Shown: positions 43,914-54,240, counted from the first letter of the stretch. The stretch is 64,000 nucleotides of DNA from Legionella drozanskii LLAP-1 (GCF_001467585.1 NZ_LNXY01000001.1:165549-229548), one strand, 5' to 3'. Notes: a model not told the origin generated them from the letters alone. Numbers and translations are program-made.

Positions 43914-45086
43914 TTAAGGTGTCATTACTACTTTGATACAACCGTTTTTTTTCTCATTAAATGTTTTATAAGCATCGGGAGCATTTTTTAATTTAATGCG
44001 ATGAGTAATAATTTTCGATGGATCGATGGTTTCATCTAAAATTTTCTTTAAAAGTAACTCTAAATATCGAGGAACATGAGTTTGGCCCATTTTAAAAGTC
44101 AAACCTTTATTCATTGCAGCGCCAATTGGTATATTATCTAAATTACCGACATACACACCGGGAATAGATACAGTACCTCCCTTAGCACAACACTTAATAG
44201 CTTCCCTGATGACATGAGCTCTACCTGATGTAAGAGAAGCAGCTTGTTTTACCCGATCAATTACCGAATCATAAGAGGGGCCTACATGGGCTTCACATCC
44301 TACTGCATCAATACAAGCATCGGGTCCTTTTCCACGAGTCATGACCATAAGTGCCTCATAAACATCTTCGTTCTCAAAATTAATTAATTCAGCTTGACCA
44401 TAGCTCTCTGCAAGTTTTAAACGTTCAGGAATACAATCAATGGCAATGACCCTTGCAGCTCCTAACATCCATGCGCTCTTTATGGCGAATTGTCCTACAG
44501 GACCACAACCCCATATAGCTACAGTATCACCAGATTTAATCTGACAGTTTTCTGCAGCCATATAGCCCGTAGGTAAAATATCACTTAAAAATAAAACCTT
44601 TTCATCAGCAATATCATTAGGGACTTTTATGGGACCTACATCGGAGTAAGGAACACGAACAAATTCTGCTTGACCGCCCGAATAACCGCCTAATAAATGG
44701 GAATACCCAAATAAGCCTGCAGGAGATTGTCCCAATTGCTTTTTTGCAAGCTCAGCATTAGGGTTAGAACTATCACAGAGGGAATATAATTTATTTTTAC
44801 AAAAAAAACATTTTCCACAAGAAATAGTGAAAGGAACTACGACCTTATCACCAATTTTTAGCTTTTTATTACCTTTGCCAACCTCTACTACTTCTCCCAT
44901 GAATTCATGCCCTAAAATATCACCGGATTCCATGGTAGGCATCATATCGTTATAGAGATGTAAATCAGAGCCACAGATTGCAGTCGCCGTTATTCTGATA
45001 ATTGCATCTTGCTTATTGATAATTCGTGGTTCAGGCACCGCATCTATTTGTACGTTATGTTTTCCATGCCAACAAAGAGCTTTCAT
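43914..45086 (-). CDS. zinc-dependent alcohol dehydrogenase (FDH-like)
   Basis: 390-residue MDR alcohol dehydrogenase resembling glutathione-independent formaldehyde dehydrogenases. Catalytic zinc site: [14 protein letters not shown] and [12 protein letters not shown]; structural zinc site: [18 protein letters not shown] site: [23 protein letters not shown]. Likely oxidises formaldehyde or another short alcohol. It is transcribed with the hemerythrin gene; no promoter was picked out, but the 96-base gap ahead of it is free. Confidence 0.9.
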   Translation of the reverse strand: MKALCWHGKHNVQIDAVPEPRIINKQDAIIRITATAICGSDLHLYNDMMPTMESGDILGHEFMGEVVEVGKGNKKLKIGDKVVVPFTISCGKCFFCKNKLYSLCDSSNPNAELAKKQLGQSPAGLFGYSHLLGGYSGGQAEFVRVPYSDVGPIKVPNDIADEKVLFLSDILPTGYMAAENCQIKSGDTVAIWGCGPVGQFAIKSAWMLGAARVIAIDCIPERLKLAESYGQAELINFENEDVYEALMVMTRGKGPDACIDAVGCEAHVGPSYDSVIDRVKQAASLTSGRAHVIREAIKCCAKGGTVSIPGVYVGNLDNIPIGAAMNKGLTFKMGQTHVPRYLELLLKKILDETIDPSKIITHRIKLKNAPDAYKTFNEKKNGCIKVVMTP

Positions 45087-45182
45087 AACTAATCCATAAT
45101 AGTTCGTGGTTAATAAAGTGTAGTTGAACCTAAAAATAAAAAAAATTTCGTTTTTTTTGCTATTGATTTAATTGAAGAAAAT

Positions 45183-45701
45183 TTAACCAGGTTTGATGTT
45201 CTTGATCGCAATATATTTACAAGTAAATTCAAATAACTTGCTATTGGGATCGGGTATTAAGTGAATGAATGTTTTTTCACTGGCTAATAATTCATTCAAG
45301 TCAAGTAGGCTATCTACATCATAAATAAAATCACGATGCCCCATGCTCCAATCTGCGACATGCTGGAGTGCGGTTCGTTTGGCATCAGCTATATTTGGGG
45401 CTGCAATAAAAATATTTTTATGTAGCTCAGTAAATTGAAGTGGATCATATCCGCCTAAGTTTACAAAGTATAATTTCTTGTCACCCTGAGAAGGTGATTT
45501 AGATAAATGTATCTTATAACCAGGAATAGAGGTTACTTTTCCCCAAGCGTCTATATGCAAGCTTGAAGGAATTCCCCACCAGCTTTCGTGCAAACTAGGG
45601 TAAGTTTCTTCAAGGCAATCGGCTACTACAAAGCGTATATCATGAAGTTCAATAAGAGACTGAGTATGCGAACCTCCAATATAAATTACGAATAAGTACA
45701 T
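45183..45701 (-). CDS. DUF1543-family protein
   Basis: 172 residues of the DUF1543 family, a conserved protein of unknown function: YIGGSHTQSLIELHDIRFVVADCLEETYP, WWGIPSSLHIDAW, GYKIHLSKSPSQGDKKLYFVNLGGYDPLQFTELHK and VAAPNIADAKRTAL-type ending. No signal or membrane segment. Stands alone between the alcohol dehydrogenase and the YcgG-type gene. Confidence 0.85.
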   Translation of the reverse strand: MYLFVIYIGGSHTQSLIELHDIRFVVADCLEETYPSLHESWWGIPSSLHIDAWGKVTSIPGYKIHLSKSPSQGDKKLYFVNLGGYDPLQFTELHKNIFIAAPNIADAKRTALQHVADWSMGHRDFIYDVDSLLDLNELLASEKTFIHLIPDPNSKLFEFTCKYIAIKNIKPG

Positions 45702-45843
45702 AGCTAATTTAAGATTTTGAGTGATTTTTTAAGATAACCTATTAGATGTTCTGATTTCAATAAAACAAGGTCGCTGAACTTCTTCTATAATCTAATTTGA
45801 ATTTTTATTCTACTAATACTAATCAAAAGGAATTGATGCATTC

Positions 45844-47088
45844 ATGTTAAAAATAGAAAAGACATTTTTAAAATTTATAGAAAACCCGAAATTTCCTTGC
45901 ATTGGGGCTAAAGCTGCTGCAAAAAGAAAGCAAATTACCTTCATTACTGCTCGAGATTTAACTTCAGCGAAGGATGATGTTCTAATTTTAAGTAAAATTT
46001 ACCAATTCATCGAAGGTTGGAAGTTAGAAAAAAATTTACTTCAGACTCTCGTTGTTATTTTTAAAGCCCCCACTGAATTAACAGAATTAGAATTTGAGAA
46101 TAACATGTGGACTCGCCTTCAATCTCTACATAATCTTGATAACCAAATGTATGATTGGGATGAAACAATTAGCGCTGATATTACCAATCCTATGTTTAGC
46201 TTCAGTTTAGGTGGCTATGGTTTTTTTATAGTTGGTTTGCATCCCCAGAGCTCCAGAAAGGCAAGACAATTTGTATGCCCTGCTCTTGTGTTTAATTTAC
46301 ATGAGCAGTTTGAAAAACTGCGAGAGGAAGGCGTTTTTGACCGTATGCGGGACAAAATCAGAGAAAAAGATTGTAAATTTTCTGGCTCGATAAACCCAAT
46401 GCTAATGGATTATGGCGAAGCTTCGGAAGCACTTCAGTATAGTGGACGGAAAACTAATAAAGATTATTATTGTCCTTTTAAGCAAATGAAAAAAACTCAA
46501 CACAAATGGTTTACTATAGCGCCCTGTTCAGGCAAAGGATTTATTTTAAAAAAGAACCAATTGTTAATCGTAAAGGATGTTTTAGGGGAGCAAGTTGCTG
46601 ATTTGTTTTGTTTCTCATTAGCCAATAAGAAGGAGTTTTTATCGTCAGGGAAAAGTATTGATTATAACGGTCAACTTTTCCTTTCTACCAATAACATTTT
46701 GTTTTCCAATAAAAGTAATCCCATGCTCACCATTATTCACGATGAGGTAGGACAACATGATTTTTTATATTCACCCTGCTGCAAAAATTTATTCCGCATT
46801 ACTTATAAAAATCCAAACCCACCCGACGGTTGTTATGAACATTTAGCTCAAGCTTTAGAAAAGTATGGGATCGAGCAAGAGCAAATAACTACGACCTTTA
46901 ATATATTTATGAATGTATCACTGAATCCAGCAACAGGCATGTTGAAAGTATTACCTCCTTTAAGTAAAAAAGGAGATACGATTATCTTCAAAAGCCATAT
47001 GGATTTAATTGTAGGTTTAACTGCTTGTTCTGCTGGGCAATCGAATAATTTCTCTTTCAAACCCATTGAATTTAAAATCGTCAATTAA
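45844..47088 (+). CDS. YqcI/YcgG-like domain fused to DUF1989 (urea-carboxylase-associated-type) domain
   Basis: 414 residues with two parts. Residues 1-220 match the YqcI/YcgG family (FPCIGAKAAAKRKQI, MWTRLQSLHNLDNQMYDWDE, FSFSLGGYGFFIVGLHPQSSRKARQF, PMLMDYGEASEALQYSGR). Residues about 230-410 match DUF1989 (KGFILKKNQLLIVKDVLGEQVADLFCF, HDEVGQHDFLYSPCCKNLF, ALEKYGIEQEQITTTFNIFMNV, KKGDTIIFKSHMDLIVGLTAC). DUF1989 proteins occur beside urea carboxylase and guanidine-metabolism genes, but none is nearby. The 8-base overlap of its end with the convergent nadE gene is unusual but not rare. Confidence 0.8.
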   Translation: MLKIEKTFLKFIENPKFPCIGAKAAAKRKQITFITARDLTSAKDDVLILSKIYQFIEGWKLEKNLLQTLVVIFKAPTELTELEFENNMWTRLQSLHNLDNQMYDWDETISADITNPMFSFSLGGYGFFIVGLHPQSSRKARQFVCPALVFNLHEQFEKLREEGVFDRMRDKIREKDCKFSGSINPMLMDYGEASEALQYSGRKTNKDYYCPFKQMKKTQHKWFTIAPCSGKGFILKKNQLLIVKDVLGEQVADLFCFSLANKKEFLSSGKSIDYNGQLFLSTNNILFSNKSNPMLTIIHDEVGQHDFLYSPCCKNLFRITYKNPNPPDGCYEHLAQALEKYGIEQEQITTTFNIFMNVSLNPATGMLKVLPPLSKKGDTIIFKSHMDLIVGLTACSAGQSNNFSFKPIEFKIVN

Positions 47089-47932
47089 ATGGGCCGTTCT
47101 CTTGTGGAATCGCAGGCAATCTCCTTTTGTGGGAAGTACTGTTGTAAGCATTAAAAATTAATTGATATATCTCTTCTTCTAGGATTTTTCCTTCTAGAAA
47201 ATCATCGATCTGATCATAGGTTAGTCCGTAGGAATCTTCATCAGGACGTAGGGGGGCTAAACTTTCTAAATCCGCTGTTGGGCATTTATTAATTAATCGT
47301 TCAGGTATTTTAAGCTGTGAAGCAATTTTTCTAATTCGTCTTTTATTAAGTCCCGTTAAGGGAGCTAAATCACAAGCACCATCACCAAATTTGGTAAAAA
47401 ATCCCATTAAGGCCTCGGAAGCATGATCAGTACCTAAAACTAAGCCGTTACTAATTCCTGCCTGAGCATACTGAATAATCATTCGTTCACGCGCCTTTAT
47501 ATTACCTAGAATAAAATCTTTGTGAAATTCATTCTCAAAGCGAGTTTTTCCAAGTTCTAGAGCTGCTAAGCTTGCATCACAAATGGGTTTAATATTAAAA
47601 GTTAGGTTAACATCGGGTTTAATGGAATCCACTGCCATTTTTGCGTCAGCTTCATCTTTTTGTATCCCATAAGGTAGCCTTATCCCAATAAATTGACAGG
47701 AGTATCCTTCATCGCAGAGTTCCTTGACGGCGATTTGCGCCAAAGTACCAGTCACTGTCGAGTCTATTCCACCACTTAAACCTAAAATATAAGTATTCTT
47801 TTTCGATTTTTTTAGATAATTTTTTAAAAACTTAACGCGCCTCGCGATTTCTTGTGTCACATTAAACGTTAAACTAACATTTAGTTCTTTAATTATCTTC
47901 GCTTGTTTTGATTGATTTGAATCGTCTGACAT
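47081..47932 (-). CDS. nadE: NAD(+) synthetase
   Basis: 283-residue ammonia-dependent NAD synthetase: the adenylation loop ILGLSGGIDSTVTG, RLPYGIQKDEADA, GNIKARERMIIQYAQA, VLGTDHASEALMGFFTKFGDGACDLAPLTGL, then PTADLESLAPLRPDEDSYGLTY. No glutaminase domain, so ammonia-using. Last step of NAD synthesis, amidating deamido-NAD. It converges with the YcgG-DUF1989 gene with stops overlapping by eight bases. Confidence 0.95.
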   Translation of the reverse strand: MSDDSNQSKQAKIIKELNVSLTFNVTQEIARRVKFLKNYLKKSKKNTYILGLSGGIDSTVTGTLAQIAVKELCDEGYSCQFIGIRLPYGIQKDEADAKMAVDSIKPDVNLTFNIKPICDASLAALELGKTRFENEFHKDFILGNIKARERMIIQYAQAGISNGLVLGTDHASEALMGFFTKFGDGACDLAPLTGLNKRRIRKIASQLKIPERLINKCPTADLESLAPLRPDEDSYGLTYDQIDDFLEGKILEEEIYQLIFNAYNSTSHKRRLPAIPQENGPFN

Positions 47933-48203
47933 CTATAGTTTCCTGAATTCTAAATATGAAATGAACCATTAAATAATAAAGCCTTATAAAATTTGAAAAC
48001 CTTTTAAGTATAGTCTTTCTATCTGTAATATTTTTTCCTTACCTTGATTTTAGGAAAATCATTTTGCTTAAAAAAAAGTCCTGGAACACAATTATCTTAC
48101 TAAAGTAAATTAACGCTTTTCAAAATAAAAAAATTTGAAAATAATTTAGATAAAAGGAAAATTAAGTTACACTAAATTTAGATTAATAAACAAGGAATGT
48201 TGA

Positions 48204-50324
48204 ATGTCAAATAAAGACGATAAAAAATCAATGGGAAAGAAGAACTTCACCCGCAACAAATACCATAAAATTCAACTTCATGATGAATCCGTTTTGCAAG
48301 GAATAGGTGGTGATACCCATTCCATCTCAAACGAAACCTTACCCTCATTAACCACCCAACAAGGTACTCTAATAAGTGATGATGCTAATATACTAAAAAT
48401 AGGTTCCCGGGGTCCTGCTTTACTTGAGGATTTTCTATTTCGCGAGAAAATTTTTCATTTTGATCATGAACGTATTCCGGAACGGGTTGTCCATGCACGT
48501 GGGTTTGGAGCACATGGCTATTTTGAAGCCTATGAAACATTAAGCGACTTAACTATGGCCGCCCCTTTTCAAAAGAAAGGGGAGAAAACTCCGGCATTTG
48601 TACGCTTTTCTACTGTAGCTGGCAATAAAGGTTCGCCGGATTTAGCTCGTGATGTTCGTGGATTTGCGGTGAAACTTTATACCACGCAAGGAAATTGGGA
48701 TATTGTTGGTAATAATATTCCCGTTTTTTTTATCCAGGATGCAATTAAATTTCCGGATTTGATTCATGCTGCCAAAGATGAGCCTGATCGGGGTTTTCCT
48801 CAAGCGCAAACTGCTCATGATAATTTTTGGGATTTTGTCTCGCTGACTCCAGAAAGTATGCATATGATTATGTGGATTATGTCAGACAGAACTATTCCTC
48901 GTTCTTTTAGATTCATGGAAGGCTTTGGTGTCCATACCTTCAGGCTAGTTAACGAAGAGGGAGAGTCAACCTTTGTAAAATTCCATTGGAAACCCAAGCA
49001 GGGTTTACAATCTGTCACCTGGGACGAAGCAGTGAAAATCAACGGTGCTGATCCTGATTTTCATCGACGAGATCTATGGAATGCAATTCAGAATGGGGAT
49101 TTCCCTGAATGGGAGCTAGGCTTACAGCTATTTGATGACGAGTTTTGCAACCAATTTCCTTTTGATGTGCTCGATGCAACCAAACTAATTCCTGAAGAAG
49201 AAGTTCCCATTAAAATTGTAGGGCGCTTAGTATTAAATCGCTGCGTTGATAATTTTTTTGCAGAAACAGAACAGGTAGCATTTTGTACACAAAATATAAT
49301 TCCGGGAATTGATTTTACTAACGACCCTCTGTTACAAGGGCGAAATTTTTCTTACCTCGATACGCAATTGAAACGTCTAGGAAGTCCAAATTTTACCCAT
49401 CTACCTATTAATGCACCCAAATGCCCTTTTGCAAACTTCCAACAAGATGGTCATATGGCTTTTCACAATCCTAAAGGTCGTGTTAATTATCAGCCTAACT
49501 CTTGGAATGAAGGACCTCGTGAAAACAGCTCTAAGGGTTTTTCATCTTTTGAAACTCAAGAAGAAGGCTTAAAATTACGAGTGCGTCCAGAAAAATTTAG
49601 TGATCACTACAGTCAAGCCCGTCAATTCTACATTAGTCAAACCCCTATTGAGCAACATCATATCGCAGACGCACTGACTTTTGAGTTAAGCAAAGTAGAA
49701 AAAGAAGCCATACGTGCCCGAGTAGTTTCTCACTTAATTCATATTGATCAAGCACTTGCCGCTACTGTAGCTAATAATTTAGGCCTAGAAAAGTTGCCTA
49801 AATCATCGCCTAACCAAACAACGGTGCTTGAAAGCTTGAAGCCCTCTTCAAAACTCAGCATATTAAAAAATTCTCATCAAACATTTAGCGGTCGTAAATT
49901 AGGAATACTAATCTCTGATGGGGCCGATGCCACCATTTATGACTCTTTTAAAAAAGCAGCTATAAAAGAAGGGGCAACAATAGCGATTATTGCGCCTCGA
50001 GTGGGTTGTGTGACCTTGAATGATGGTTCTAAAATCCAGGCAAATGAAAAACTAGGTGGAGGGCCCTCTGTTCTCTATGATGCTGTGGCGATATTACTTC
50101 CAGATTGGAAGTCATTAATTGGAATGGATCTGTTTAAAGCAGAAGAATTTATAAAAGATGCCTATGTTCATGCCAAATTTATTGGATACACACAGGATTT
50201 AGACAGCTTGTTTAGCAACCTGGGTATCAAAATTGATAAAGGAATATGCTTAATAAAGAATGCCAAAGAAACCTCGGAATTTTTAGCTCTATGTCGCAAT
50301 TTACGCTTTTGGGAGCGTAGTTAA
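48204..50324 (+). CDS. katE: large-subunit catalase HPII with C-terminal DJ-1/PfpI-like domain
   Basis: 706-residue heme catalase of the KatE/HPII type. Distal His in [14 protein letters not shown], distal Asn in [13 protein letters not shown], proximal heme Tyr in [11 protein letters not shown]. The C-terminal 150 residues form the flavodoxin-like DJ-1/PfpI domain ([36 protein letters not shown]) typical of clade-2 large catalases. It removes hydrogen peroxide, often under RpoS control. The start AAGGAATG site is close to ideal. It stands between nadE and a tiny stress-type gene. Confidence 0.95.
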   Translation: MSNKDDKKSMGKKNFTRNKYHKIQLHDESVLQGIGGDTHSISNETLPSLTTQQGTLISDDANILKIGSRGPALLEDFLFREKIFHFDHERIPERVVHARGFGAHGYFEAYETLSDLTMAAPFQKKGEKTPAFVRFSTVAGNKGSPDLARDVRGFAVKLYTTQGNWDIVGNNIPVFFIQDAIKFPDLIHAAKDEPDRGFPQAQTAHDNFWDFVSLTPESMHMIMWIMSDRTIPRSFRFMEGFGVHTFRLVNEEGESTFVKFHWKPKQGLQSVTWDEAVKINGADPDFHRRDLWNAIQNGDFPEWELGLQLFDDEFCNQFPFDVLDATKLIPEEEVPIKIVGRLVLNRCVDNFFAETEQVAFCTQNIIPGIDFTNDPLLQGRNFSYLDTQLKRLGSPNFTHLPINAPKCPFANFQQDGHMAFHNPKGRVNYQPNSWNEGPRENSSKGFSSFETQEEGLKLRVRPEKFSDHYSQARQFYISQTPIEQHHIADALTFELSKVEKEAIRARVVSHLIHIDQALAATVANNLGLEKLPKSSPNQTTVLESLKPSSKLSILKNSHQTFSGRKLGILISDGADATIYDSFKKAAIKEGATIAIIAPRVGCVTLNDGSKIQANEKLGGGPSVLYDAVAILLPDWKSLIGMDLFKAEEFIKDAYVHAKFIGYTQDLDSLFSNLGIKIDKGICLIKNAKETSEFLALCRNLRFWERS

Positions 50325-50469
50325 ATCATAGCTAGAGGAATTTTTTTTGGCTCTATTTTACTAGAGTATTTAGGAACTTGGGGAATCAATTATTTTTTTA
50401 GGTTTGCATAGAGAGCTAATGTGGACTATTCCTTAAAGGGGAATTTAAAAACAACTTAGGAGAATTATT

Positions 50470-50655
50470 ATGGACAATCAAAAACGCCCAGACCACCAAG
50501 GCCAAAATCAACAAGGCCAGAACAAGCATGGCAAAGATCAACAAGGCCATAGCAAAGATCAGCAAGCTCAAGATAAGCATGGCAAAGATCGCCAAGGTCA
50601 GGATCGTCATGGTGAAAGCCATGAAGACCAAAATAAGCCACGTTTTGGTAGATAA
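50470..50655 (+). CDS. 61-residue disordered repetitive protein (His/Gln/Asp/Gly-rich)
   Basis: A hydrophilic protein of imperfect repeats of the KHGKD-QGQ type (KHGKDQQGH, SKDQQAQD, KHGKDRQGQD, RHGESHED), starting MDNQKRPDHQGQ and ending NKPRFGR. AGGAG lies seven bases before the ATG. No hydrophobic core: predicted intrinsically disordered. It resembles Kgg-motif or GsiB-like stress and desiccation peptides in composition, not in exact sequence. It follows the catalase gene and ends in its own terminator, suggesting a stress-related small protein. Confidence 0.7.
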   Translation: MDNQKRPDHQGQNQQGQNKHGKDQQGHSKDQQAQDKHGKDRQGQDRHGESHEDQNKPRFGR

Positions 50656-50670
50656 TCTATCTTTTAATAA

Positions 50671-50695
50671 AAGTGCATGATTAATTCATGCACTT
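50671..50695. terminator. 10-bp stem terminator after the small disordered protein gene
   Basis: Perfect inverted repeat AAGTGCATGA / TCATGCACTT with a 5-base loop, starting 16 bases after the stop at 50655 and followed by GTTTCCC. Preceded by a short A-rich stretch, so it may work in both directions. Bases 50696-50986 hold nothing recognisable apart from a possible promoter for the next gene. Confidence 0.65.
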
Positions 50696-50986
50696 GTTTC
50701 CCAAGTATTGATAACTAGAATTAAAAAAGACCAAGCTTCATCAAAAATGACATTATGCTAGGCACATCTATTAATTTTATTCAGGGTCAAATACAGCGCT
50801 CTTTGCTTCCTTCAGAGGCTTAGCTGTTAATGCAGCAGCCAGGAGCTTATGCTTTTTGTATATTTTTTATCCTATGAGAATAGGTAATTTTTTCTACATC
50901 GAAACGTTAATTAGCCTTACCAATTCTAGCTTTAATTTAACTACTCAATCGATAGACTATACTGTACATGACTTTTATCCTCATAA

Positions 50987-51415
50987 ATGTTGATTTGTAT
51001 GGTTATTAATACTAAAAGATGGTGTGACCCAAACTCACCAACAGATGGCTGGCGGATTCTTGTGTGTCGCTATCGTCCTCGAGGTTTACCTAAAAAAGAT
51101 GAAACCTGGGACATTTGGTTTAGACAACTGGCTCCTAGTCGGGAATTACATGCAAAAGCTTATGGAAAAGTGACGGGAATACCCATCGTATGGGACAAAT
51201 ATTGTCTTCAATATTTCAAAGAAATGAACAATAAAAACTCACAAAATTTAATTGCTTTTCTCGCAAAAGTGATAGAGTCAGGAGAAAATATCACCTTGTT
51301 ATGTTCATCCGCTTGTACCGACGAAAATCATTGTCATCGGCAACTTTTGAAAAAAATGATTGAAGATAAATTATCTGAGGCCCATAGAATTAAAGATCCT
51401 GAACGCTTTAAATAA
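50987..51415 (+). CDS. DUF488-family protein
   Basis: 142 residues of the DUF488 family: TDGWRILVCRYRPRGLPKKDETWDIWFRQLAPSRELHAKAYG, with the RPRGL and LAPS motifs, then ITLLCSSACTDENHCHRQLL with a Cys pair and CHR. The function of DUF488 proteins is unknown; some occur with stress or nucleic-acid genes. An in-frame ATG at 50999 could also be the start. Confidence 0.82.
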   Translation: MLICMVINTKRWCDPNSPTDGWRILVCRYRPRGLPKKDETWDIWFRQLAPSRELHAKAYGKVTGIPIVWDKYCLQYFKEMNNKNSQNLIAFLAKVIESGENITLLCSSACTDENHCHRQLLKKMIEDKLSEAHRIKDPERFK

Positions 51416-51539
51416 GTTCCTTTATAACCTATAGTATAAAATACTCTGCAAAACAGTGCTTGAATTTGTCGAAAAACCTGATTTACTTCTAAAAAAATGA
51501 ATAGTGCTTAGTTGTTCCTTTTTAAAATGGGTCAAACTC

Positions 51540-52775
51540 ATGAAAAAAATCTCCGCCTTCTTAAAAAAATTAGGACCCGGCCTTATAACAGGTGCAAGCG
51601 ATGATGATCCCTCTGGCATTGCAACTTACTCTCAAGCAGGCGCTCATTTTGGCTTAGCTTTTTTATGGACTGCGTTAATCACTTTTCCATTAATGTTTGC
51701 CGTTCAAGAAATGTGTGCCCGTATTGGACTTGTGACCTCTAAAGGATTAATAGCTAATATTAAAAATCACTATTCTAGAAGCCTAGTGATTTTTACAATT
51801 TCTCTTATGGTACCGACTTTAGTATTTAATATAAGTGCAAATCTGGCAAGTATGGCAGCAGTCATCCATTTGCTTTTCCCAATTATTCCTATTTGGGCTG
51901 TTTCAGTATTTATTTGTTTAGTGATAGTTCATAGCATTATTTTTCTAAGTTATAAACAAATTGTGTCTTTTCTAAAATACCTCTGTTTGTCTTTACTTCT
52001 CTATCTAGTTGTTCCGTTTTTAGCAAAACAAAACACCATTGAAATTTTGAAGTCAACTTTCGTTCCTGAAATACATTTTAATAAAGAATTTATTGGTTTA
52101 TTAGTTGCAATATTAGGCACCACCATCTCCCCCTATCTCTTTTTTTGGCAAACGACCATGTCAGCAGAAGAGCTACGATTTAAACGAAAAGCTGTTACTG
52201 AAAATAAATTTTTTGACATGAAAATTGACGTGGGTATAGGAATGTTGGCTTCAAATCTGGTGATGTATTTTATTATCTTAACCACTGGAACAATTCTTTA
52301 TAAAAATGGTATTCATGATATTTTAACCGTGGAGACTGCTGCCAAAGCGTTAGAACCAATCGCAGGAGAGTTATCTTTTCTTCTTTTTTCATTAGGGATT
52401 ATTGGAACGGGCTTTTTATCCATACCCGTGTTATGTGGCTGCCTTTCTTATACTCTTTGCACAGCCTTTGATCATAAAGAGGGATTAAATCATTCACTTA
52501 AGTCGGCTAAAATGTTTTACTTTTTTATTATCCTTTCAATTCTATTGAGCTTATTACTTAATTTAATTGGAGTTAATCCAATTAAGGCACTGATTATTTC
52601 TGCGATTGCCAATTGTCTTGTTTCTCCCCCCTTACTCTTTACTATTCTTTTAATTGCTAATAATTCAAAGATAATGGGTGATAAAAGAAATGGTACTTTG
52701 TCCAATTTTCTGGGTCTTCTCACTCTTTTGCTTGTTACCGTTTCAAGCCTTTTATATTTGTATTATTTTTTATAA
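51540..52775 (+). CDS. NRAMP-family divalent metal transporter
   Basis: 411-residue membrane protein with about ten helices. The N-terminal LGPGLITGASDDDPSGIATYSQAGA contains the family DPSG metal-binding motif, and helix 6 region reads ILGTTISPYLFFWQTTMSAEE, a divergent form of the NRAMP signature (MPH replaced by SPY), as in the NRAMP-related subgroup. Could move Mn, Fe or Mg. Start at 51540 with weak upstream site; the longer frame begins with TTG at 51504. No riboswitch is seen in the short leader. Confidence 0.85.
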   Translation: MKKISAFLKKLGPGLITGASDDDPSGIATYSQAGAHFGLAFLWTALITFPLMFAVQEMCARIGLVTSKGLIANIKNHYSRSLVIFTISLMVPTLVFNISANLASMAAVIHLLFPIIPIWAVSVFICLVIVHSIIFLSYKQIVSFLKYLCLSLLLYLVVPFLAKQNTIEILKSTFVPEIHFNKEFIGLLVAILGTTISPYLFFWQTTMSAEELRFKRKAVTENKFFDMKIDVGIGMLASNLVMYFIILTTGTILYKNGIHDILTVETAAKALEPIAGELSFLLFSLGIIGTGFLSIPVLCGCLSYTLCTAFDHKEGLNHSLKSAKMFYFFIILSILLSLLLNLIGVNPIKALIISAIANCLVSPPLLFTILLIANNSKIMGDKRNGTLSNFLGLLTLLLVTVSSLLYLYYFL

Positions 52776-52787
52776 TGTTATTAGAGC

Positions 52788-53051
52788 TTGGTTGAATGCA
52801 TCCTGTCAAATAAGAAACAATTTATAGGAATTAATATTGAAACTCTTGTGTTGGGTGCTGTTTGGGAAACCCCTTTTATTTTTCAAGGATGCTTTAAAGT
52901 TACTGAACTAAAGAGGAAAAAAAACTGTTTTTTCTACTTTAGATGCCAAGCTAGTAATGTGCAACAATCAGATATTCTTAACTATGATTTTTCACCTGAA
53001 CAATATGTATTTACCCATTTATATAATGAAACAGGGGAAATTAAAAAATGA
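52788..53051 (+). CDS. possible small protein of unknown function
   Basis: An 87-codon frame (VGINIETLVLGA-like region, then KNCFFYFRCQASNVQ and EQYVFTHLYNETGEIKK) beginning with TTG only 12 bases after the transporter gene. A second short frame (53048-53143, 31 residues) starts inside its stop codon with an ATGA overlap. No recognisable family, weak ribosome site. Could be a remnant; not convincing. Confidence 0.3.
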   Translation: MVECILSNKKQFIGINIETLVLGAVWETPFIFQGCFKVTELKRKKNCFFYFRCQASNVQQSDILNYDFSPEQYVFTHLYNETGEIKK

Positions 53052-53139
53052 AGATACTAAAAGACAAACTCATGAGAAATATTATCGGTGCTTTTATAAT
53101 TCGAAATTGCGTAGGGACGCAAGTTCGAAAGGCTGTAGG

Positions 53140-54027
53140 CTAGAGTCCTAAAGTCTGACTCTCCTCATCAATCGTTTTTTCTTGCTCAGAATCTACATTG
53201 ACATCTTCATCATCAGAGTCTTCGGAATCATCACAATCATCGGTCCAATCCGATGCATCAATTTCTATTCGTTCTTCCAAAAAAACGCGGTCTGGAATAG
53301 ACGTTGCGCTAGGGAGATTTGTAGAAATAGTTAGTTTAGGATTCAAGAGCTTAATGCTTAACCTAGTACAGTTTCCAGCTGCTTCTATATTAGAAGGATA
53401 AGCATAAACTTCCTCAATGTTATTGAGGTCGATAATGTTTTTCAAAACATAAAATAAACTCTGCTCTTGCCAAGATTGCGCAATAATAGTGGAATGCTTA
53501 ATCACTGATACAACAAACTCTAAACTGTGACGTTCTACCAGTTCTTTCATGTAAATAACCGGATTTTGATTTTCATAATTTAGATTTCTCTTATCATCAA
53601 ATATTCGATCTTGAGTTTCATATAAGTCTTTATTTTTAGTTAAGAAACTAACAAAAGCTTGCTCAAAATCGCTGTTATCTGAAAAGTGAGAAGATACTAC
53701 TAACTCACGTAATTTTCTCCAAAACTCAACTACAAAGCGACTGTAATCAACAATAATCAATTTAGGTGTACTTTCTTTATTGCCTAGGGTACAGATTAGA
53801 TCAAGAGCTCTTATGCCTGAAGTAGCCACTAGCGCAATTTTACCTTTTGAGGTCTTATAAGGTTCTAAGTCTCCAATTTTCGGATCATTACCAACAATAT
53901 AGGTTTTACTAACAAAAAACCCGGCCTTTGGAAGCTGTTGAAAATGGTATTTTTTCCTGGTTTGGTGCCCGCACCAAGTTTTTTGAATAAGTAACGCAGC
54001 TTCTGTTTGATTTAAATCTTTTCCCAT
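53140..54027 (-). CDS. protein with N-terminal IQ-like motif and acidic C-terminus, candidate effector
   Basis: 295 residues, no known family as a whole. Residues 14-27 (IQKTWCGHQTRKKY) match the IQ calmodulin-binding consensus except that the first R/K is Cys19. The middle has a Rossmann-like beta-alpha unit (KGKIALVATSGIRALDLICTLG ... PKLIIVDYSRFVVEFWRKL). The last 40 residues are highly acidic (DDCDDSEDSDDEDVNVDSEQEK, then TIDEESQTLGL), similar to E-block translocation signals of Legionella Dot/Icm effectors. Calmodulin is a eukaryotic protein, which fits a host target; the effector SidJ uses an IQ motif in this way. This is inference. Confidence 0.68.
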   Translation of the reverse strand: MGKDLNQTEAALLIQKTWCGHQTRKKYHFQQLPKAGFFVSKTYIVGNDPKIGDLEPYKTSKGKIALVATSGIRALDLICTLGNKESTPKLIIVDYSRFVVEFWRKLRELVVSSHFSDNSDFEQAFVSFLTKNKDLYETQDRIFDDKRNLNYENQNPVIYMKELVERHSLEFVVSVIKHSTIIAQSWQEQSLFYVLKNIIDLNNIEEVYAYPSNIEAAGNCTRLSIKLLNPKLTISTNLPSATSIPDRVFLEERIEIDASDWTDDCDDSEDSDDEDVNVDSEQEKTIDEESQTLGL

Positions 54028-54240
54028 TTATCCGAACCAAAAATTAAAACATTTCATAATTATACTCAATTATTGCCTATAAAGTGCAATATGAATGCAA
54101 AATATCCAATTAGTGGCTTCGGTGAAGCCTAAAACATCAACTCCTTTTAACACAAGTTCTCCATTTTTAAGAATATATATTAGCCCATTTGGTTTAAATA
54201 TATACTATACTTTTATTGTCCTTTGTTTTGGAGTTGATTT

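Noticed and set aside
50416..50631. Hydrophobic 71-codon frame on the minus strand opposite the disordered protein
   Set aside because: It has no ribosome site and is the complement of a repetitive polar gene with a good site; the repeated hydrophobic pattern follows from the complement of the CAA/GAT/AAG codons.
51416..51539. Metal-sensing riboswitch before the NRAMP transporter
   Set aside because: The leader is short and no recognisable riboswitch core was seen.
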